NCBI RefSeq assembly: GCF_000488255.1
Contig: NZ_KI530745.1
Coordinates: 434,001 to 498,000, forward strand
Source: Acinetobacter indicus CIP 110367
GTDB taxonomy: Bacteria; Pseudomonadota; Gammaproteobacteria; Pseudomonadales; Moraxellaceae
Length of the DNA: 64,000 nucleotides
Reading direction: 5' to 3'
A program made the position numbers and the translations under genes. The notes under the pieces were generated by a model, which did not search any database, was not told the DNA's origin, and saw only the letters and a list, made by a program, of their open reading frames with translations. Shown one piece after another: positions 15,497 to 25,705 of this stretch (the first letter of the stretch is position 1; every line of letters starts with the position of its first letter).

Positions 15497-17653
15497 ATGA
15501 CAACACAATCTACAGGATGGAAATCTGCCTTTACCGCATTTTTAGATCGGCGTGCGCTGATCATGCTGTTTCTTGGCTTCTCGGCCGGTATTCCCATTCT
15601 TCTTATTTTTTCCAGTTTATCGTTATGGTTAGGTGAAGCCGGCATTAGCCGTAATGCCGTAACTTTCTTTAGCTGGGCGGCGCTGGGTTATTCATTTAAG
15701 TTTGTCTGGGCACCATTAATTGATGAGTTACCGGTACCGTATTTAACCCAGAAACTGGGCCGGCGCCGGGCCTGGCTTTTAATTGCCCAGGTCCTGATTA
15801 TATGCGCCATCTGTATTATGGCCTTTTCAGATCCGGCCTTAGGGCAGACGCATCTCTACCAGATGGCGGTGGGTGCGGTGCTGCTCGGTTTTGCTGCGGC
15901 CACGCAAGATATTGTGATTGATGCCTATCGTATTGAGCTGGCTGAAACCCAGATGCAAACTGTACTGGCTTCGACCTATAACGCCGGTTATCGTATCGGG
16001 ATGATTGTAGCTGGTGCGGGCGCTTTATTTCTGGCGGCGTATCTGGGCACGGCCAAAGGCAACTATATTTATGAGGCCTGGAAATACACCTATCTGGTGA
16101 TGGCCGCGGTGATGCTGATCGGGATGTGTACCACGCTGGTGATTCGTGAGCCGGTGGTGGAGCGTGTCCGTAAAGAATATAAACGCAGCGATTATTATCG
16201 TCTGGTGGCGGTGTTTTTTGTCGCCGTGATCAGTTTTGTGCTGAGTTATATCTATTCCGGTCAGGCGCTGGATGCACTGAAAAACCAGCTCAGTATTCAG
16301 GATTCCTTCCTGCTGTTTACGCTGGAGGCAATCCGTTTTATTGGCTCGGGTGCGGTGGCTTTACTGGTTGGAACCGTGCTAGTGAAACTAGGTGCGGTCA
16401 ATAAGCAGATGGCTTTTGAAACCTGGGTGCATCCGGTCGCGGATTTCTTTAAGCGCTATGGTTTAAAGCTGGCTTTGGTGTTACTGCTGCTGATCGGGTT
16501 TTATCGGGTTTCGGATATTATTGCAGGGGTCATTTCCAATGTGTTTTATCAGGACCTGAACTTCAGCAAAGAACAGATTGCTGAAGCAGTCAAAGTCTAC
16601 GGGGTGATTTTCTCGTTGGTGGGTGGCTTCCTGGGTGGTTTGCTGGCCCAAAAAATGAATATCATGAAACTGATGTTTCTGGGCGCAGTGCTGGCCAGCT
16701 CGACCAACCTGATTTTTATTGGACTGGTCAAATCCGGGCAAAGCCTGAGTGATGTGCAGGTGAATGTCGGGGCGCAGCAATATAAGGTACAGGCCGATGA
16801 AGCCGGTTACTGGAGTGTACAGGTACCGAGCAACGTGCTGGCTCAGGCCAATCAGATTCAGGTACAGGCACAATACGCCAATCAGTCCGATCAGGCACAA
16901 TTAAGCATGCCGTATTTGCAGCAGACCGGCACAGCCCAAATCCAGTTATTACCGATTACTTCGGATGACCGGATTTCTGTACAGGAAGCCGAGCAAAGTC
17001 TGGTGATTCGTGGTCAGTTGAGTGGTCTTGATGCTGCACAGCTACAACCTGAACAGCCGCTGAGTTTGGTTCTGGATGGCAAGGAATATCCGGCCAAGCT
17101 GGAAGAGGGTGGCCTGTTTAGTGGAGTGATTGAAGGCCAGCAGTTACAGACAGCACAAAATAGCACGATTCAGGTCCAGGCCCGATTGCTGGATGGCAGT
17201 ACACTCAGTGCTAACCGTAGCTATCAGCTGGCACCGCAGCATCCGGTGCTGGATATTGATATTCAGGCCCTGACACCGGTGGATATCAACGCTGATGCAG
17301 CGGTAGAAGTTCGCGGTAAGGTGATTAAACCGTATAGCAGTTTATGGCTCTATCTGGCAATTATTATTGATAACCTGGCCTCCGGTCTGGCCGGTGCGGC
17401 ATTTATTGCCTTCCTGTCCAGCTTAACCAGTGTGTCGTTTACCGCTGTACAATATGCGATCTTTAGTTCGCTAATGACCCTCACCCCTAAAATTTTAGGT
17501 GGATATTCAGGTACCATAGTCAATAATATCGGTTATCCGAGTTTCTTCCTCATGACCACGCTGCTTGGAATTCCGATTCTGATTCTGGTGGTGTGGGTGG
17601 CAAAATTATTGCGTGCTCATGAACACGCTCAAATTCAACAAAAGGACGAATAA
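15497..17653 (+). CDS. ampG: AmpG-type muropeptide MFS permease with Ig-like insertion
   Basis: The 718-residue inner-membrane transporter is much longer than the usual 450-550 residues. The N-terminal twelve-helix MFS part carries AmpG features ([53 protein letters not shown]) for importing anhydromuropeptides into the recycling pathway. Between about residues 410 and 613 a soluble beta-rich segment interrupts the transporter. It shows repeats resembling bacterial Ig-like units (GYWSVQVP, then [12 protein letters not shown] and [16 protein letters not shown]) before the last helices resume. I chose the ATG at 15497. gloA follows after one base, so the two are probably co-transcribed. Confidence 0.85.
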   Translation: MTTQSTGWKSAFTAFLDRRALIMLFLGFSAGIPILLIFSSLSLWLGEAGISRNAVTFFSWAALGYSFKFVWAPLIDELPVPYLTQKLGRRRAWLLIAQVLIICAICIMAFSDPALGQTHLYQMAVGAVLLGFAAATQDIVIDAYRIELAETQMQTVLASTYNAGYRIGMIVAGAGALFLAAYLGTAKGNYIYEAWKYTYLVMAAVMLIGMCTTLVIREPVVERVRKEYKRSDYYRLVAVFFVAVISFVLSYIYSGQALDALKNQLSIQDSFLLFTLEAIRFIGSGAVALLVGTVLVKLGAVNKQMAFETWVHPVADFFKRYGLKLALVLLLLIGFYRVSDIIAGVISNVFYQDLNFSKEQIAEAVKVYGVIFSLVGGFLGGLLAQKMNIMKLMFLGAVLASSTNLIFIGLVKSGQSLSDVQVNVGAQQYKVQADEAGYWSVQVPSNVLAQANQIQVQAQYANQSDQAQLSMPYLQQTGTAQIQLLPITSDDRISVQEAEQSLVIRGQLSGLDAAQLQPEQPLSLVLDGKEYPAKLEEGGLFSGVIEGQQLQTAQNSTIQVQARLLDGSTLSANRSYQLAPQHPVLDIDIQALTPVDINADAAVEVRGKVIKPYSSLWLYLAIIIDNLASGLAGAAFIAFLSSLTSVSFTAVQYAIFSSLMTLTPKILGGYSGTIVNNIGYPSFFLMTTLLGIPILILVVWVAKLLRAHEHAQIQQKDE

Positions 17654-17654
17654 T

Positions 17655-18056
17655 ATGCGCATGCTGCATACCATGTTACGTGTAGGCAATTTAGAACGGT
17701 CATTGCAGTTCTATACTGAAGTACTTGGCATGACTTTACTCCGTAAACGTGACTACGAAGAAGGCCGCTTTACCCTGGCATTTGTCGGCTATGGTGATGA
17801 AGACAACCATACCGTGCTGGAACTGACCCATAACTGGGATACAGACAGCTATGAGCTGGGCAATGGCTATGGTCATATTGCCATTGCAGTGGAAGATGCT
17901 TACAAAGCCTGTGAAGAAATCAAGGCGCGCGGCGGCAATGTGGTGCGTGAAGCGGGTCCAATGAAAGGCGGCGTGACCGTAATTGCCTTTGTGGAAGATC
18001 CGGACGGTTATAAAATCGAACTGATCCAGCAGGATGGCAATGCCCGCAATAACTAA
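17655..18056 (+). CDS. gloA: lactoylglutathione lyase (glyoxalase I)
   Basis: The 133-residue vicinal-oxygen-chelate protein converts the hemithioacetal of methylglyoxal and glutathione to S-lactoylglutathione. The metal ligands are recognisable: His5 in [17 protein letters not shown], Glu in [10 protein letters not shown], His in [11 protein letters not shown] and Glu in YKIELIQQ. The spacing and length match the Ni-dependent bacterial enzyme. It starts one base after the ampG stop, with AAAGGACG as the ribosome binding site inside the ampG end, so it is translated from the same message. Confidence 0.96.
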   Translation: MRMLHTMLRVGNLERSLQFYTEVLGMTLLRKRDYEEGRFTLAFVGYGDEDNHTVLELTHNWDTDSYELGNGYGHIAIAVEDAYKACEEIKARGGNVVREAGPMKGGVTVIAFVEDPDGYKIELIQQDGNARNN

Positions 18057-18122
18057 GTTGGCGCAGTAGTATAGCGCCACAAAATAGTGAACATTAAGCC
18101 AGCAGACTAGCTTTATTGTTCC

Positions 18123-18178
18123 AGCCCAGTAAGATGGAACTTTACCGTGAGGTAAAACCCGCTGACTGGGCTTTTTTA
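18123..18178 (+). terminator. terminator of ampG-gloA
   Basis: Outer stem AGCCCAGT (18123-18130) with ACTGGGCT (18165-18172), an inner hairpin TTTACC/GGTAAA, then TTTTTTA. Confidence 0.85.
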
Positions 18179-18212
18179 TGTCGATGCAAAAATAAAATCA
18201 CAGGATGTAGAC

Positions 18213-19193
18213 ATGCTAAAACTACTTGCATTGGATCGCTTTACCATATTGTTAATTGTGATGGTGATACTGGCCAGTATCGTGCCGGTGTCTGGACAGG
18301 TCGCTGAAGTCTTTGGCGTTATTACCACGGCGGCCATTGCGGTGCTGTTTTTTTTACATGGCGCAAAGCTGTCCAGAGAGGCGGTGGTACAAGGCATCAT
18401 GCACTGGCAACTGCATACGCTGGTGTTTACATTTACCTTCTTGTTATTTCCAGTGTTGGGTCTCATGGCCAAACCCGTATTATTGCCATTGCTGGGGCAG
18501 GAGCTGTACTGGGGCTTTTTATTTATGTGCTTCCTGCCTTCTACGGTGCAGTCTTCTATTGCCTTTACCTCGGTTGCATGCGGCAATGTCGCCAGTGCAG
18601 TCTGCAGTGCGTCTTTTTCCAATATTGCCGGCATGTTCATTACTCCGGTTCTGGTCAGCCTGTTTATTTTTGGCCAGTCGCAGCACGATTATGATCCGAC
18701 CTCATCCATTATTCAGATTACCTTATTGTTATTGGTGCCTTTTATTCTGGGGCAATTGCTGCGGCCGTGGGTCTATCCATTTCTGGTCAAGTTCCCAAGT
18801 CTGGTTAAAGGCTTTGATCAGGGCACCATTTTAATGGTGGTCTATGGCGCCTTTAGTGGCGCCGTGGTGGCCGGACTGTGGAATGAAGTCAGTGGCACAA
18901 CGTTACTGATTTTAACTGTGGCCTGTTCGGTACTACTGACTATCATCATGCTGCTGGCGCTGTACATCCCGAAATGGTTGGGCTTTAAACGTGAAGACCA
19001 GATCGCGATTTTCTTCTGCGGCTCTAAAAAAACCCTAGCCAGTGGTGTACCGATGGCGCAGATTCTGTTTATTGGCCAGCCTTTGGGCATGATTGTGCTG
19101 CCAATCATGATTTTCCATCAAATCCAGCTGATGGTCTGCGGCATTATTGCCAATTACTGGTCGAAGCAGCCTGAAATTGAGAGCAAAGAATAA
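18213..19193 (+). CDS. bile acid:sodium symporter-like transporter (SBF-like)
   Basis: The 326-residue membrane protein has about ten hydrophobic helices, matching the SBF-like (PF13593, YfeH-type) branch of the bile acid/sodium symporter superfamily. Conserved marks are FFLHGAKLSREAV in an early helix, FLPSTVQSSIAFTSVACGN (the discontinuous helix region) and IFFCGSKKTLASGVPMAQ near the end. The substrate is not inferable; bile acids are not expected in this organism, and small organic anions are more likely. It sits alone between the gloA terminator and rpmE. Confidence 0.88.
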   Translation: MLKLLALDRFTILLIVMVILASIVPVSGQVAEVFGVITTAAIAVLFFLHGAKLSREAVVQGIMHWQLHTLVFTFTFLLFPVLGLMAKPVLLPLLGQELYWGFLFMCFLPSTVQSSIAFTSVACGNVASAVCSASFSNIAGMFITPVLVSLFIFGQSQHDYDPTSSIIQITLLLLVPFILGQLLRPWVYPFLVKFPSLVKGFDQGTILMVVYGAFSGAVVAGLWNEVSGTTLLILTVACSVLLTIIMLLALYIPKWLGFKREDQIAIFFCGSKKTLASGVPMAQILFIGQPLGMIVLPIMIFHQIQLMVCGIIANYWSKQPEIESKE

Positions 19194-19223
19194 TTCGCAT
19201 ATTGGCATAGATTCACGTATAAT
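19194..19223 (+). promoter_or_regulatory. probable rpmE promoter
   Basis: A perfect -10 element TATAAT at 19218-19223 with a weak -35 TTCGCA at 19194-19199 (18-bp spacing). The predicted leader to rpmE is about 170 nt, long enough for post-transcriptional control; I could not fold it with confidence. Confidence 0.5.
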
Positions 19224-19399
19224 ATGCCCCAACTTGTTGTGCTTAGCTCTGACGGTATCCGTCTCGGTGGGCCAAAAGAATGGTCTGTTGTGGTGTTGGT
19301 CTGCGGTTTATCTTGAATAAACAGCTTTTTTCCTCAGTCTTGAGAGTGATCAATTGCGACGACAGCAAAACCTTCTTTAATCTTATGGAGTAATCGACG

Positions 19400-19627
19400 A
19401 TGCGCGCCGATATTCACCCAAAATATGAAAAATTAGTTGCTACTTGTTCATGTGGTAACGTGATCGAAACTCGTTCAGCTGTTGGTAAAGACACTCTTTA
19501 CCTAGACGTATGTTCAGCTTGCCACCCATTCTACACTGGTAAGCAAAAGAACGTTGACACTGGCGGTCGTATCGACAAGTTCAAACAACGATTTGCTGGT
19601 ATGTCACGTTCTATCAAACGTGGTTAA
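19400..19627 (+). CDS. rpmE: 50S ribosomal protein L31 (zinc-binding form)
   Basis: The 75-residue ribosomal protein starts [20 protein letters not shown]. The zinc-binding cysteines are present (TCSCGN and VCSACHPF), so it is the C+ form rather than the zinc-free YkgM-type paralogue. The conserved [16 protein letters not shown] segment follows. The ribosome binding site is TATGGAG. It is monocistronic between a long leader and a strong terminator. Confidence 0.98.
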   Translation: MRADIHPKYEKLVATCSCGNVIETRSAVGKDTLYLDVCSACHPFYTGKQKNVDTGGRIDKFKQRFAGMSRSIKRG

Positions 19628-19644
19628 TACCCAGAATGAAAAAA

Positions 19645-19667
19645 ACGGGCATTTGCCCGTTTTTTTG
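19645..19667 (+). terminator. terminator of rpmE (shared with the convergent fimX-like gene)
   Basis: Stem ACGGGC/GCCCGT with loop ATTT, flanked by an A-run and TTTTTTT. Confidence 0.92.
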
Positions 19668-19698
19668 TGCCTGCACTTCAGGCGAAAAGTACAAGACC

Positions 19699-21822
19699 TT
19701 ATTGGTCTTGTACATCAATGAGATGATCGAGTTTCTTCTGGAAGTAATCACCCTGAATATAACGGGCATCTACATTCCAGGCGTTGGCAAACAGGTTCAT
19801 ATCATTTAGTTCATGTAGCACCACTTCCACCGGCTTGATTTCGCTAAACTGCTGAATCTGTTCCTGTAGCTCCTGAGTGGCACTATCTTGCATCAGTTTG
19901 CTGGTCAGCGATGGATGCAGGGTCACATATTGCACATCCAGCTGTTTTAGAATGGATTCGCTATACATCGACTGGCCGAATTCACGGATAGAAATCTCCG
20001 CACCATGCTGATGCAGCAAATGCATCTGCTTTTGGGCATCCATCAGGTTCTGGCTCACATCTTCTTCAGAGAATTGCAGAATTAACGGATAAGCCTGCTG
20101 ACTGCCCACAATGGTAATCAGTTTGGACACAAATTCCGGGAAAGCGCGGTCTTGTAACAGCACATGCTTGTTCAGGTTAACAATCAGCTTGGCTTCCGGA
20201 TATTGGGTAATGAAGTTATGTAGCTGTTTGCAGGCTTCGACCAGAATCCAGCGATCCAGTTTAATGGCTAATTCTGGGTCTTCTGCCAAGTCAATTAAGC
20301 CAGTCAGTGGTTGCCATTCGTTATTGAAAATAAAGCCGCTGGTTACTTCGTAGGTATATAAGTTAGTATCATGCTTGTCGTAAAGTTGTTGATATTTCAG
20401 ATGAATTTCACCTCGATCTAGGCTTTGACGTATAGCAGCAATAATTGCTGATTCACTGTAGGATTGTGGTACAGCAACGGCAGGTTCAATTACATTTAAA
20501 TTAGATTCACCGAATGATAAGTCTAAGGCTAAACCTGAGTTATGTTGTTCTTGTGGTTTTGGTAATGCGTTGGCAAAACCTTGGCTAATCAGTTGTTCAA
20601 AATTGCTTTCATTTTGAATATCTTGAGTGAGCGGCACATAACCAATACGCAAATTAAGCGGATAGCTGTGTTGATCTACCGTGAGTAATTGGGGTTTCGT
20701 GAGTGAGTTTAAGCCAATCAGTTTTGATTCTAAAATTGTAGGCGATTCTGCTTGGAACAAACCAACGACTAAACCATTACTCACATTAAATAAAGGTACA
20801 TTGGTCTGTTCTTTTAAAAAGTTTTTAATGTTGGCAAAGTAATTTTTTGTGGTTTGCCAGTCGGATTGGAAAATTGAATCTGGGCAGTTCGCCAACGAAA
20901 ACACCACTAAAGCATTATCACTAGAAGGCTGTTTGGCTAAAGTACGATTCACCAATTGGTAGGCGCTAGGCTTTGCTGTCGCTTTGTCTGAGGTGGTTTG
21001 AGTAGGGGCTTTATTATGCGCAGTATTTGCAATATCTATGGTGATTTGTATGGCGTCGTCAGCTGCTGCAATAAATTCAATTTTGAGTGGGTTTTGTTGT
21101 GCCAGAAGCGGGTTTTGGCTATGAATATCAAAATGGCCGTGTTCAAACTGTCCTTGACTGACTTTCTTAAAGCGGAATTTAAAATCTGTAATATCTTGGG
21201 GTTGCAATAAATCTAATAATGGCAAGCCAATAATGTCATCTTCACTTTTTAAACCAAATAGCTGTAAATATTCAGCATTGGCTTGTGCATGAATTCCTTC
21301 CTGAATAATTGCCACAGCTTTGCTACTATCTTCAACTAGCGCCTGTGCTTGTGATTGCGCATTATCAAGTTCAGTCATAAGTTGTTCTTGTGACTGTTGT
21401 AAGCGACTAAAAGACAATGCGCGAATTAAGCCAAAATAGAAGCGTTCAGGATAATCTAAATTGATAATGTCATAGATGCCTTTGCGCACATAACTGGTAT
21501 ATTGTGTGGCATCATAGTCTTCAGGCTGCAATAACACCAGCGGTAAATTCGGCTGTTTTGAGGCACGAATCAGGGTCAGGGCCTGATCAATTTTCAGGTC
21601 GTAGGCGCGGCCAAAAATCACCACATCCCAAGTTAAATTCAGCTGTTTTTCAAAGTTTTGCAGGTCATCGAGCAGGGTGGCCTGCACGGTATGTTCCTGT
21701 GCATTCAGCTGTTCGCAAATCTGATTAAAACGGATTTGGTTATCATCGATAATGAGTAAACGTGTTTCGGTACGTTTAAATTTTTTAGATAGTAAAGGAT
21801 TTCTCACTTCAACGCTTCCCAT
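19699..21822 (-). CDS. FimX-like REC-PAS-GGDEF-EAL protein with degenerate signalling domains
   Basis: The 707-residue multidomain protein has four parts. A receiver-like domain (about 18-135, RLLIIDDNQIRF) has no phospho-acceptor Asp (DVVIFGRAYD). A coiled-coil linker and PAS domain follow (about 150-265). A degenerate GGDEF region without GGDEF (about 290-430) precedes a C-terminal EAL domain (about 455-705). The EAL signature is replaced by EVTSGF, so phosphodiesterase activity is unlikely; c-di-GMP binding is possible. The same order with the same decay is seen in Pseudomonas FimX, which controls type IV pilus assembly, so a related role is inferred. It overlaps the upstream PilZ-like gene by 19 bp, implying coupled translation. 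Confidence 0.8.
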   Translation of the reverse strand: MGSVEVRNPLLSKKFKRTETRLLIIDDNQIRFNQICEQLNAQEHTVQATLLDDLQNFEKQLNLTWDVVIFGRAYDLKIDQALTLIRASKQPNLPLVLLQPEDYDATQYTSYVRKGIYDIINLDYPERFYFGLIRALSFSRLQQSQEQLMTELDNAQSQAQALVEDSSKAVAIIQEGIHAQANAEYLQLFGLKSEDDIIGLPLLDLLQPQDITDFKFRFKKVSQGQFEHGHFDIHSQNPLLAQQNPLKIEFIAAADDAIQITIDIANTAHNKAPTQTTSDKATAKPSAYQLVNRTLAKQPSSDNALVVFSLANCPDSIFQSDWQTTKNYFANIKNFLKEQTNVPLFNVSNGLVVGLFQAESPTILESKLIGLNSLTKPQLLTVDQHSYPLNLRIGYVPLTQDIQNESNFEQLISQGFANALPKPQEQHNSGLALDLSFGESNLNVIEPAVAVPQSYSESAIIAAIRQSLDRGEIHLKYQQLYDKHDTNLYTYEVTSGFIFNNEWQPLTGLIDLAEDPELAIKLDRWILVEACKQLHNFITQYPEAKLIVNLNKHVLLQDRAFPEFVSKLITIVGSQQAYPLILQFSEEDVSQNLMDAQKQMHLLHQHGAEISIREFGQSMYSESILKQLDVQYVTLHPSLTSKLMQDSATQELQEQIQQFSEIKPVEVVLHELNDMNLFANAWNVDARYIQGDYFQKKLDHLIDVQDQ

Positions 21823-23549
21823 AAATCTTGATTCTTAACGTCATTCATCTGCTTGTGAATAAAGGTATCGACTGTGGCTTGCTGCTTGTCATTTAACAGT
21901 TCAAAGTCAAAACGCATAAAGCTTTGAGTAATGAGTAACGGTTTAATTAAAAAGACTTTAATGTCTTCATCCCCTAAACGCAGCTGTACGGTCTGCTTGT
22001 CTCTTAATAATTGAATCCCCGGTAAAATAAGATGAGTGCTGACTTCATTCAGCTGAGAACTTTGCATGAGCAGGGCAGGATGATAATGCCCGCTATGCCG
22101 GTCAGATTTCACATAGACGGCACATGGAATAATGTCCTGCGCCAAGACTTCAAGGCCCAGTTCCAGGGTTTTGTCAGTCGACTGTTTAATCCAGCGAATC
22201 ACGCCGCCACGCCACGGACTTTGCGGATTTTCCTGCACCAGAATAAATTCACCGGTTTTAAGATGTTTCGGCGTTTCACCTTCCCATTTAATCCGGTAAC
22301 CATTCACACTGATATCCAGCACTTCCGCGCCGTAAATCTGTTTGGCTTCACGGTCCAGACTCTGGATTTTGCTGATGTCGGCAGTGGCATGACTGTGCAT
22401 CTGGTTGATGAACTGGCTTTCACTCTGGAACTGGTAATTTTCACCCAGTTGCAGGGTTTCCTGAAAATTCTTGCCTTTAGACAGATAGAAGTGTGCCACG
22501 CTTAAGCCAAAGCAGATTTTGACCCGGGCCGAATATTCATAACGTTCATGGCGACGCTCAGGATTATGGGTGAGCAGGGTATGAATATGAAAATGCAGGG
22601 CTGGAGTTAAAAACAGCTTTTCATTGCGGGAGAAATGTTCTGCCTTGCGGCCCTGATTTTCACTAATATGATCCAGCAGCGCTTGTGTCGAAATAAAAAT
22701 ATCCGGCTCAAAATCACCCGATTGATGCGAGTTATAAATTGGCGGATAGTCTTTGTTGGTATCGACAATATAGCGTGACAGGGTGGTTTCTTTGGGCAAA
22801 ATCTGAATCAGCTTGACCCAGTCAAAACTGCAGAGATACAGCCCCTGAATTTCGGCCGGACGAATCTGATGGGTATTGAAAATATCCAGCAGGATTAATT
22901 GCACATAGGCCTGACTGATATTTTGCAGCTGATGCTGGGTGCCTTGCAGATGGTTAATATTGTTCTGATGAAAATTGTGCTGCAGCGCGCAGTTAAACAG
23001 TTGATGCGCAGTGAGCCATTGCCCGGAAAATGGCGAGCTATATAGCATCTGTTGCTGATACAGCAATAAGGTCAGTTGTTGCAGCGCATAATAGGTGGCG
23101 ACGGTACGCGCAGTCTGCAGGTTCTTTTTCAGGTTAAAGGCAAAAATGGAAAACTTCTGCTGGGCCAGCTGGCGGTGACTGCGGCGCGCGATTTCAATAT
23201 AGACTTTGGCAAAATGACTACGTAACAACAGCGCCAGCTCGATAATGTGCTCATTGCGGTCGCTGCTAATCAGCCCCTGGTTAAAAAAGTGTTTTTCCAG
23301 GCTGGTCAGGACATTTTCCAGCGTCGGGTGAATGGCCTGAATCAGGTCAAAGCGCAAGGTTTCCTGACATTTGAGTTCAGAAATTTCCAGTAAGGCTTTG
23401 AACAAGGCTTTTGACGAGTCCCCAAGCTGTAAAATGGATAAGTCAGCTGCCCACTCCTGAATACTTTTGACAGAATTCTGGCAAAAACTGAGCTGTTCCA
23501 ATTTCAGCTCAGTGGCAACCTGAAAAATATCTGAATGATTCATAGTCAT
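21804..23549 (-). CDS. PilZ-like domain protein upstream of fimX-like gene
   Basis: The 581-residue protein is largely unrecognised helical sequence in the N-terminal two thirds. The C-terminal region contains a PilZ-like barrel: EVLDISVNGYRIKWEG gives the (D/N)xSxxG motif and RWIKQ with LGLEVLAQD the later strands (about 400-480). The usual RxxxR c-di-GMP motif just before it is not evident, so ligand binding is uncertain. It begins 20 bp after the epmB stop and overlaps the fimX-like gene, making a two-gene unit possibly devoted to surface motility (inference). An alternative ATG lies two codons downstream. Confidence 0.65.
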   Translation of the reverse strand: MTMNHSDIFQVATELKLEQLSFCQNSVKSIQEWAADLSILQLGDSSKALFKALLEISELKCQETLRFDLIQAIHPTLENVLTSLEKHFFNQGLISSDRNEHIIELALLLRSHFAKVYIEIARRSHRQLAQQKFSIFAFNLKKNLQTARTVATYYALQQLTLLLYQQQMLYSSPFSGQWLTAHQLFNCALQHNFHQNNINHLQGTQHQLQNISQAYVQLILLDIFNTHQIRPAEIQGLYLCSFDWVKLIQILPKETTLSRYIVDTNKDYPPIYNSHQSGDFEPDIFISTQALLDHISENQGRKAEHFSRNEKLFLTPALHFHIHTLLTHNPERRHERYEYSARVKICFGLSVAHFYLSKGKNFQETLQLGENYQFQSESQFINQMHSHATADISKIQSLDREAKQIYGAEVLDISVNGYRIKWEGETPKHLKTGEFILVQENPQSPWRGGVIRWIKQSTDKTLELGLEVLAQDIIPCAVYVKSDRHSGHYHPALLMQSSQLNEVSTHLILPGIQLLRDKQTVQLRLGDEDIKVFLIKPLLITQSFMRFDFELLNDKQQATVDTFIHKQMNDVKNQDLWEALK

Positions 23550-23569
23550 CGTTGTTATTTAACTCAAAT

Positions 23570-24586
23570 TCAAGCAGTTGAAACCCCAAAAAGCGGTGTT
23601 TTATTCTTTTCGCCCGCAATTTCCCTAACGAGTTTAGGAACCAGATAACCCGGCAAGTTCGCTAAAACCTCTTTATAAATAAGATCGATGTCCTGTGGCA
23701 TCAGATCGAAATGATGTGCACCTTTCACTTTATCTAATACATGCAAGTAATACGGCATCACCCCAGCATCGAACAGGCGATAACTTAAATCGACCAGAAC
23801 CTGAGCAGAATCATTCACCCCACGAAGTAAAACTGCCTGATTCAGGACGGTAATTTGATGTTTCACCAGTGTATTTAATGTACGGCAAGTGAAGTCATCC
23901 AATTCTGATGCATGATTTGAGTGTACCACCAGAATAATCCGTAGCCTACTGTTTTTTAATATGGAAATCAGCGCTTCATCGACACGGTTGGGGATTACAA
24001 TCGGAACGCGTGAATGAATTCTCAAAAATTTAATCTGCGGCAGCGATTCCAGACGTTCAATCCAGCTCTGTAAACGTCGATTGGTTAACGTTAATGGATC
24101 ACCGCCACTTAAAATCACTTCATTAATGTCGGGCTGAGATTCAATATATTGTTTGATGTTTAGCCAATCTTCATTTTTAGGCAGGTTGTCCTGATAGGGA
24201 AAATGGCGGCGGAAACAGTAGCGGCAATGTACCGCACAAGCCCCGGTCAGGGTCAGTAAAAAACGCGACTTATATTTGTGCAGGACACCCGGTTGCTGAT
24301 TGGCCTGTTCTTCACCTAAGGGATCGGTGACAAATTCAGGATGATCTTCCAGTTCCAGATGATGTGGCAAGACCTGTAACAGCAGCGGATCAAAGGGATC
24401 GGCGACTTTCATTTTTCCGACGAATGCACGCGGCACACGTAATTTAAACTGTTCAGATGCCAGAATTGCGCCGGAGAGTAACTGTTCAGGCGACAGTTGC
24501 AGAAGACTCAGTAACTCTTGAGGATCGGTAATTAAATCACTGAGCTGTGATTGCCAGTTTTGCTGTTGATACAAATAGTTTGTCAT
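23570..24586 (-). CDS. epmB: EF-P (R)-beta-lysyltransferase pathway radical SAM aminomutase EpmB
   Basis: The 338-residue radical SAM enzyme, a lysine 2,3-aminomutase homologue, makes (R)-beta-lysine for modification of elongation factor P. The CxxxCxxC cluster motif is CAVHCRYCFRR at about residues 116-126, followed by EVILSGGDPLTL. PLP-binding features near the C-terminus resemble KamA. The length is short like EpmB rather than KamA (over 400). It is divergent from efp, its known client pathway. epmA, the ligase, is not in this window. Confidence 0.94.
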   Translation of the reverse strand: MTNYLYQQQNWQSQLSDLITDPQELLSLLQLSPEQLLSGAILASEQFKLRVPRAFVGKMKVADPFDPLLLQVLPHHLELEDHPEFVTDPLGEEQANQQPGVLHKYKSRFLLTLTGACAVHCRYCFRRHFPYQDNLPKNEDWLNIKQYIESQPDINEVILSGGDPLTLTNRRLQSWIERLESLPQIKFLRIHSRVPIVIPNRVDEALISILKNSRLRIILVVHSNHASELDDFTCRTLNTLVKHQITVLNQAVLLRGVNDSAQVLVDLSYRLFDAGVMPYYLHVLDKVKGAHHFDLMPQDIDLIYKEVLANLPGYLVPKLVREIAGEKNKTPLFGVSTA

Positions 24587-24963
24587 GCCGGAAAAGAATC
24601 ATGGAAGTGGGAGGGCAAGGCCTAATCGTGCTAGTTTAACAGTTTGCAGGCGCTGGGAATGTGCTTTGTGTGCGAAAAATCAGGACATCCGGGCCAGGCG
24701 GAGTCCAGAACGAGCTGCGCTGATTTTAAGCATCTGCCAGTTGGGAATAAAGCCGGTAGATGGATATCTGCTTGTAACTTAGGCAGCAGCGGCCGGTTAA
24801 ACAAGAATTTTTCATTGCGGCAAGGTATATTGGTCATTTAGAATACGTCACATAAAATGAATGTGCATGTGGCAACTAATGTTCGTGTCAGACTTGCTAA
24901 ATGACATCGCAACAGCCCGTAGCATCGATAGCTTAAAGTTAGTAAGTTTGGAGTGTGCCAGTC
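24587..24963. other. 377-bp divergent promoter region between epmB and efp
   Basis: There is no convincing gene; short reading frames on both strands lack family features. It must hold the epmB and efp promoters, but I cannot assign hexamers with confidence. efp has GGAGTG about 7 bases before its ATG. Confidence 0.5.
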
Positions 24964-25533
24964 ATGGCCAATTATTCTACGAATGAATTCAAGTCAGGCC
25001 TTAAGGTTATGCTTGATGGTAACCCATGTTCAATCATGGAAAACGAATACGTAAAACCAGGTAAAGGTCAGGCCTTCAACCGTGTGAAATTACGTAACCT
25101 TAAAACAGGTAAAGTATTAGAAAAAACTTTCAAATCTGGTGATTCACTAGAAGCTGCTGACATTGTAGAAGTAGAAATGGACTACTTGTACAACGACGGC
25201 GAACTGTGGAACTTCATGGATCCTGTAACATTTGAACAGATCGCAGCTGATAAAACAGCTATGGGCGATGCTGCAAAATGGTTAAAAGACGATTCTAATG
25301 AAAAATGTACCATTATGTTGTTCAACGGCGTGCCTTTAAACGTCAGCGCTCCGAACTTCGTGGTATTAAAAATTGTTGAAACTGATCCAGGTGTTCGTGG
25401 TGATACTTCTGGCGGTGGCGGTAAGCCAGCGAAACTTGAAACAGGTGCTGTGGTACGTGTTCCATTATTCGTTCAGCAAGAAGAAAGCGTTCGTGTAGAT
25501 ACCCGTACTGGTGAATATTTAGAACGTGCATAA
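24964..25533 (+). CDS. efp: elongation factor P
   Basis: The 189-residue translation factor relieves ribosome stalling at polyproline stretches. The three-domain beta-barrel protein begins [19 protein letters not shown]. The modified lysine is Lys34, in VKPGKGQAF, consistent with the beta-lysylation pathway signalled by the adjacent divergent epmB. The C-terminal [12 protein letters not shown] is conserved. The start at 24964 is preferred over an in-frame upstream codon because of family length and the ribosome binding site. Confidence 0.98.
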   Translation: MANYSTNEFKSGLKVMLDGNPCSIMENEYVKPGKGQAFNRVKLRNLKTGKVLEKTFKSGDSLEAADIVEVEMDYLYNDGELWNFMDPVTFEQIAADKTAMGDAAKWLKDDSNEKCTIMLFNGVPLNVSAPNFVVLKIVETDPGVRGDTSGGGGKPAKLETGAVVRVPLFVQQEESVRVDTRTGEYLERA

Positions 25534-25558
25534 TGGTGTAAAAATATACTATTATCGA

Positions 25559-25586
25559 AGGGATGATGATCAATCATCCCTTTTTT
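25559..25586 (+). terminator. terminator of efp
   Basis: Stem AGGGATGAT/ATCATCCCT with a short loop and TTTTTTTA after. Confidence 0.92.
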
Positions 25587-25705
25587 TATGCCAAAGTCTT
25601 AGAGGCATAGAAAAATAACAGGCGTAAAGTCGCAAAGGAAAACAGCAGTACCTCGAACAACAACAATCAAGCTGATTTAAATGCATCGAAAATATGAGGG
25701 ATTGA

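Noticed and set aside
15497..17653. Frameshifted fusion of AmpG with another gene
   Set aside because: The reading frame is continuous, and helices typical of the transporter resume after the insertion, so it is an insertion within one protein, not two genes joined by error.
24585..24841. Several short overlapping reading frames between epmB and efp
   Set aside because: They occur on both strands in the same DNA, lack good start signals and family motifs; treated as intergenic.
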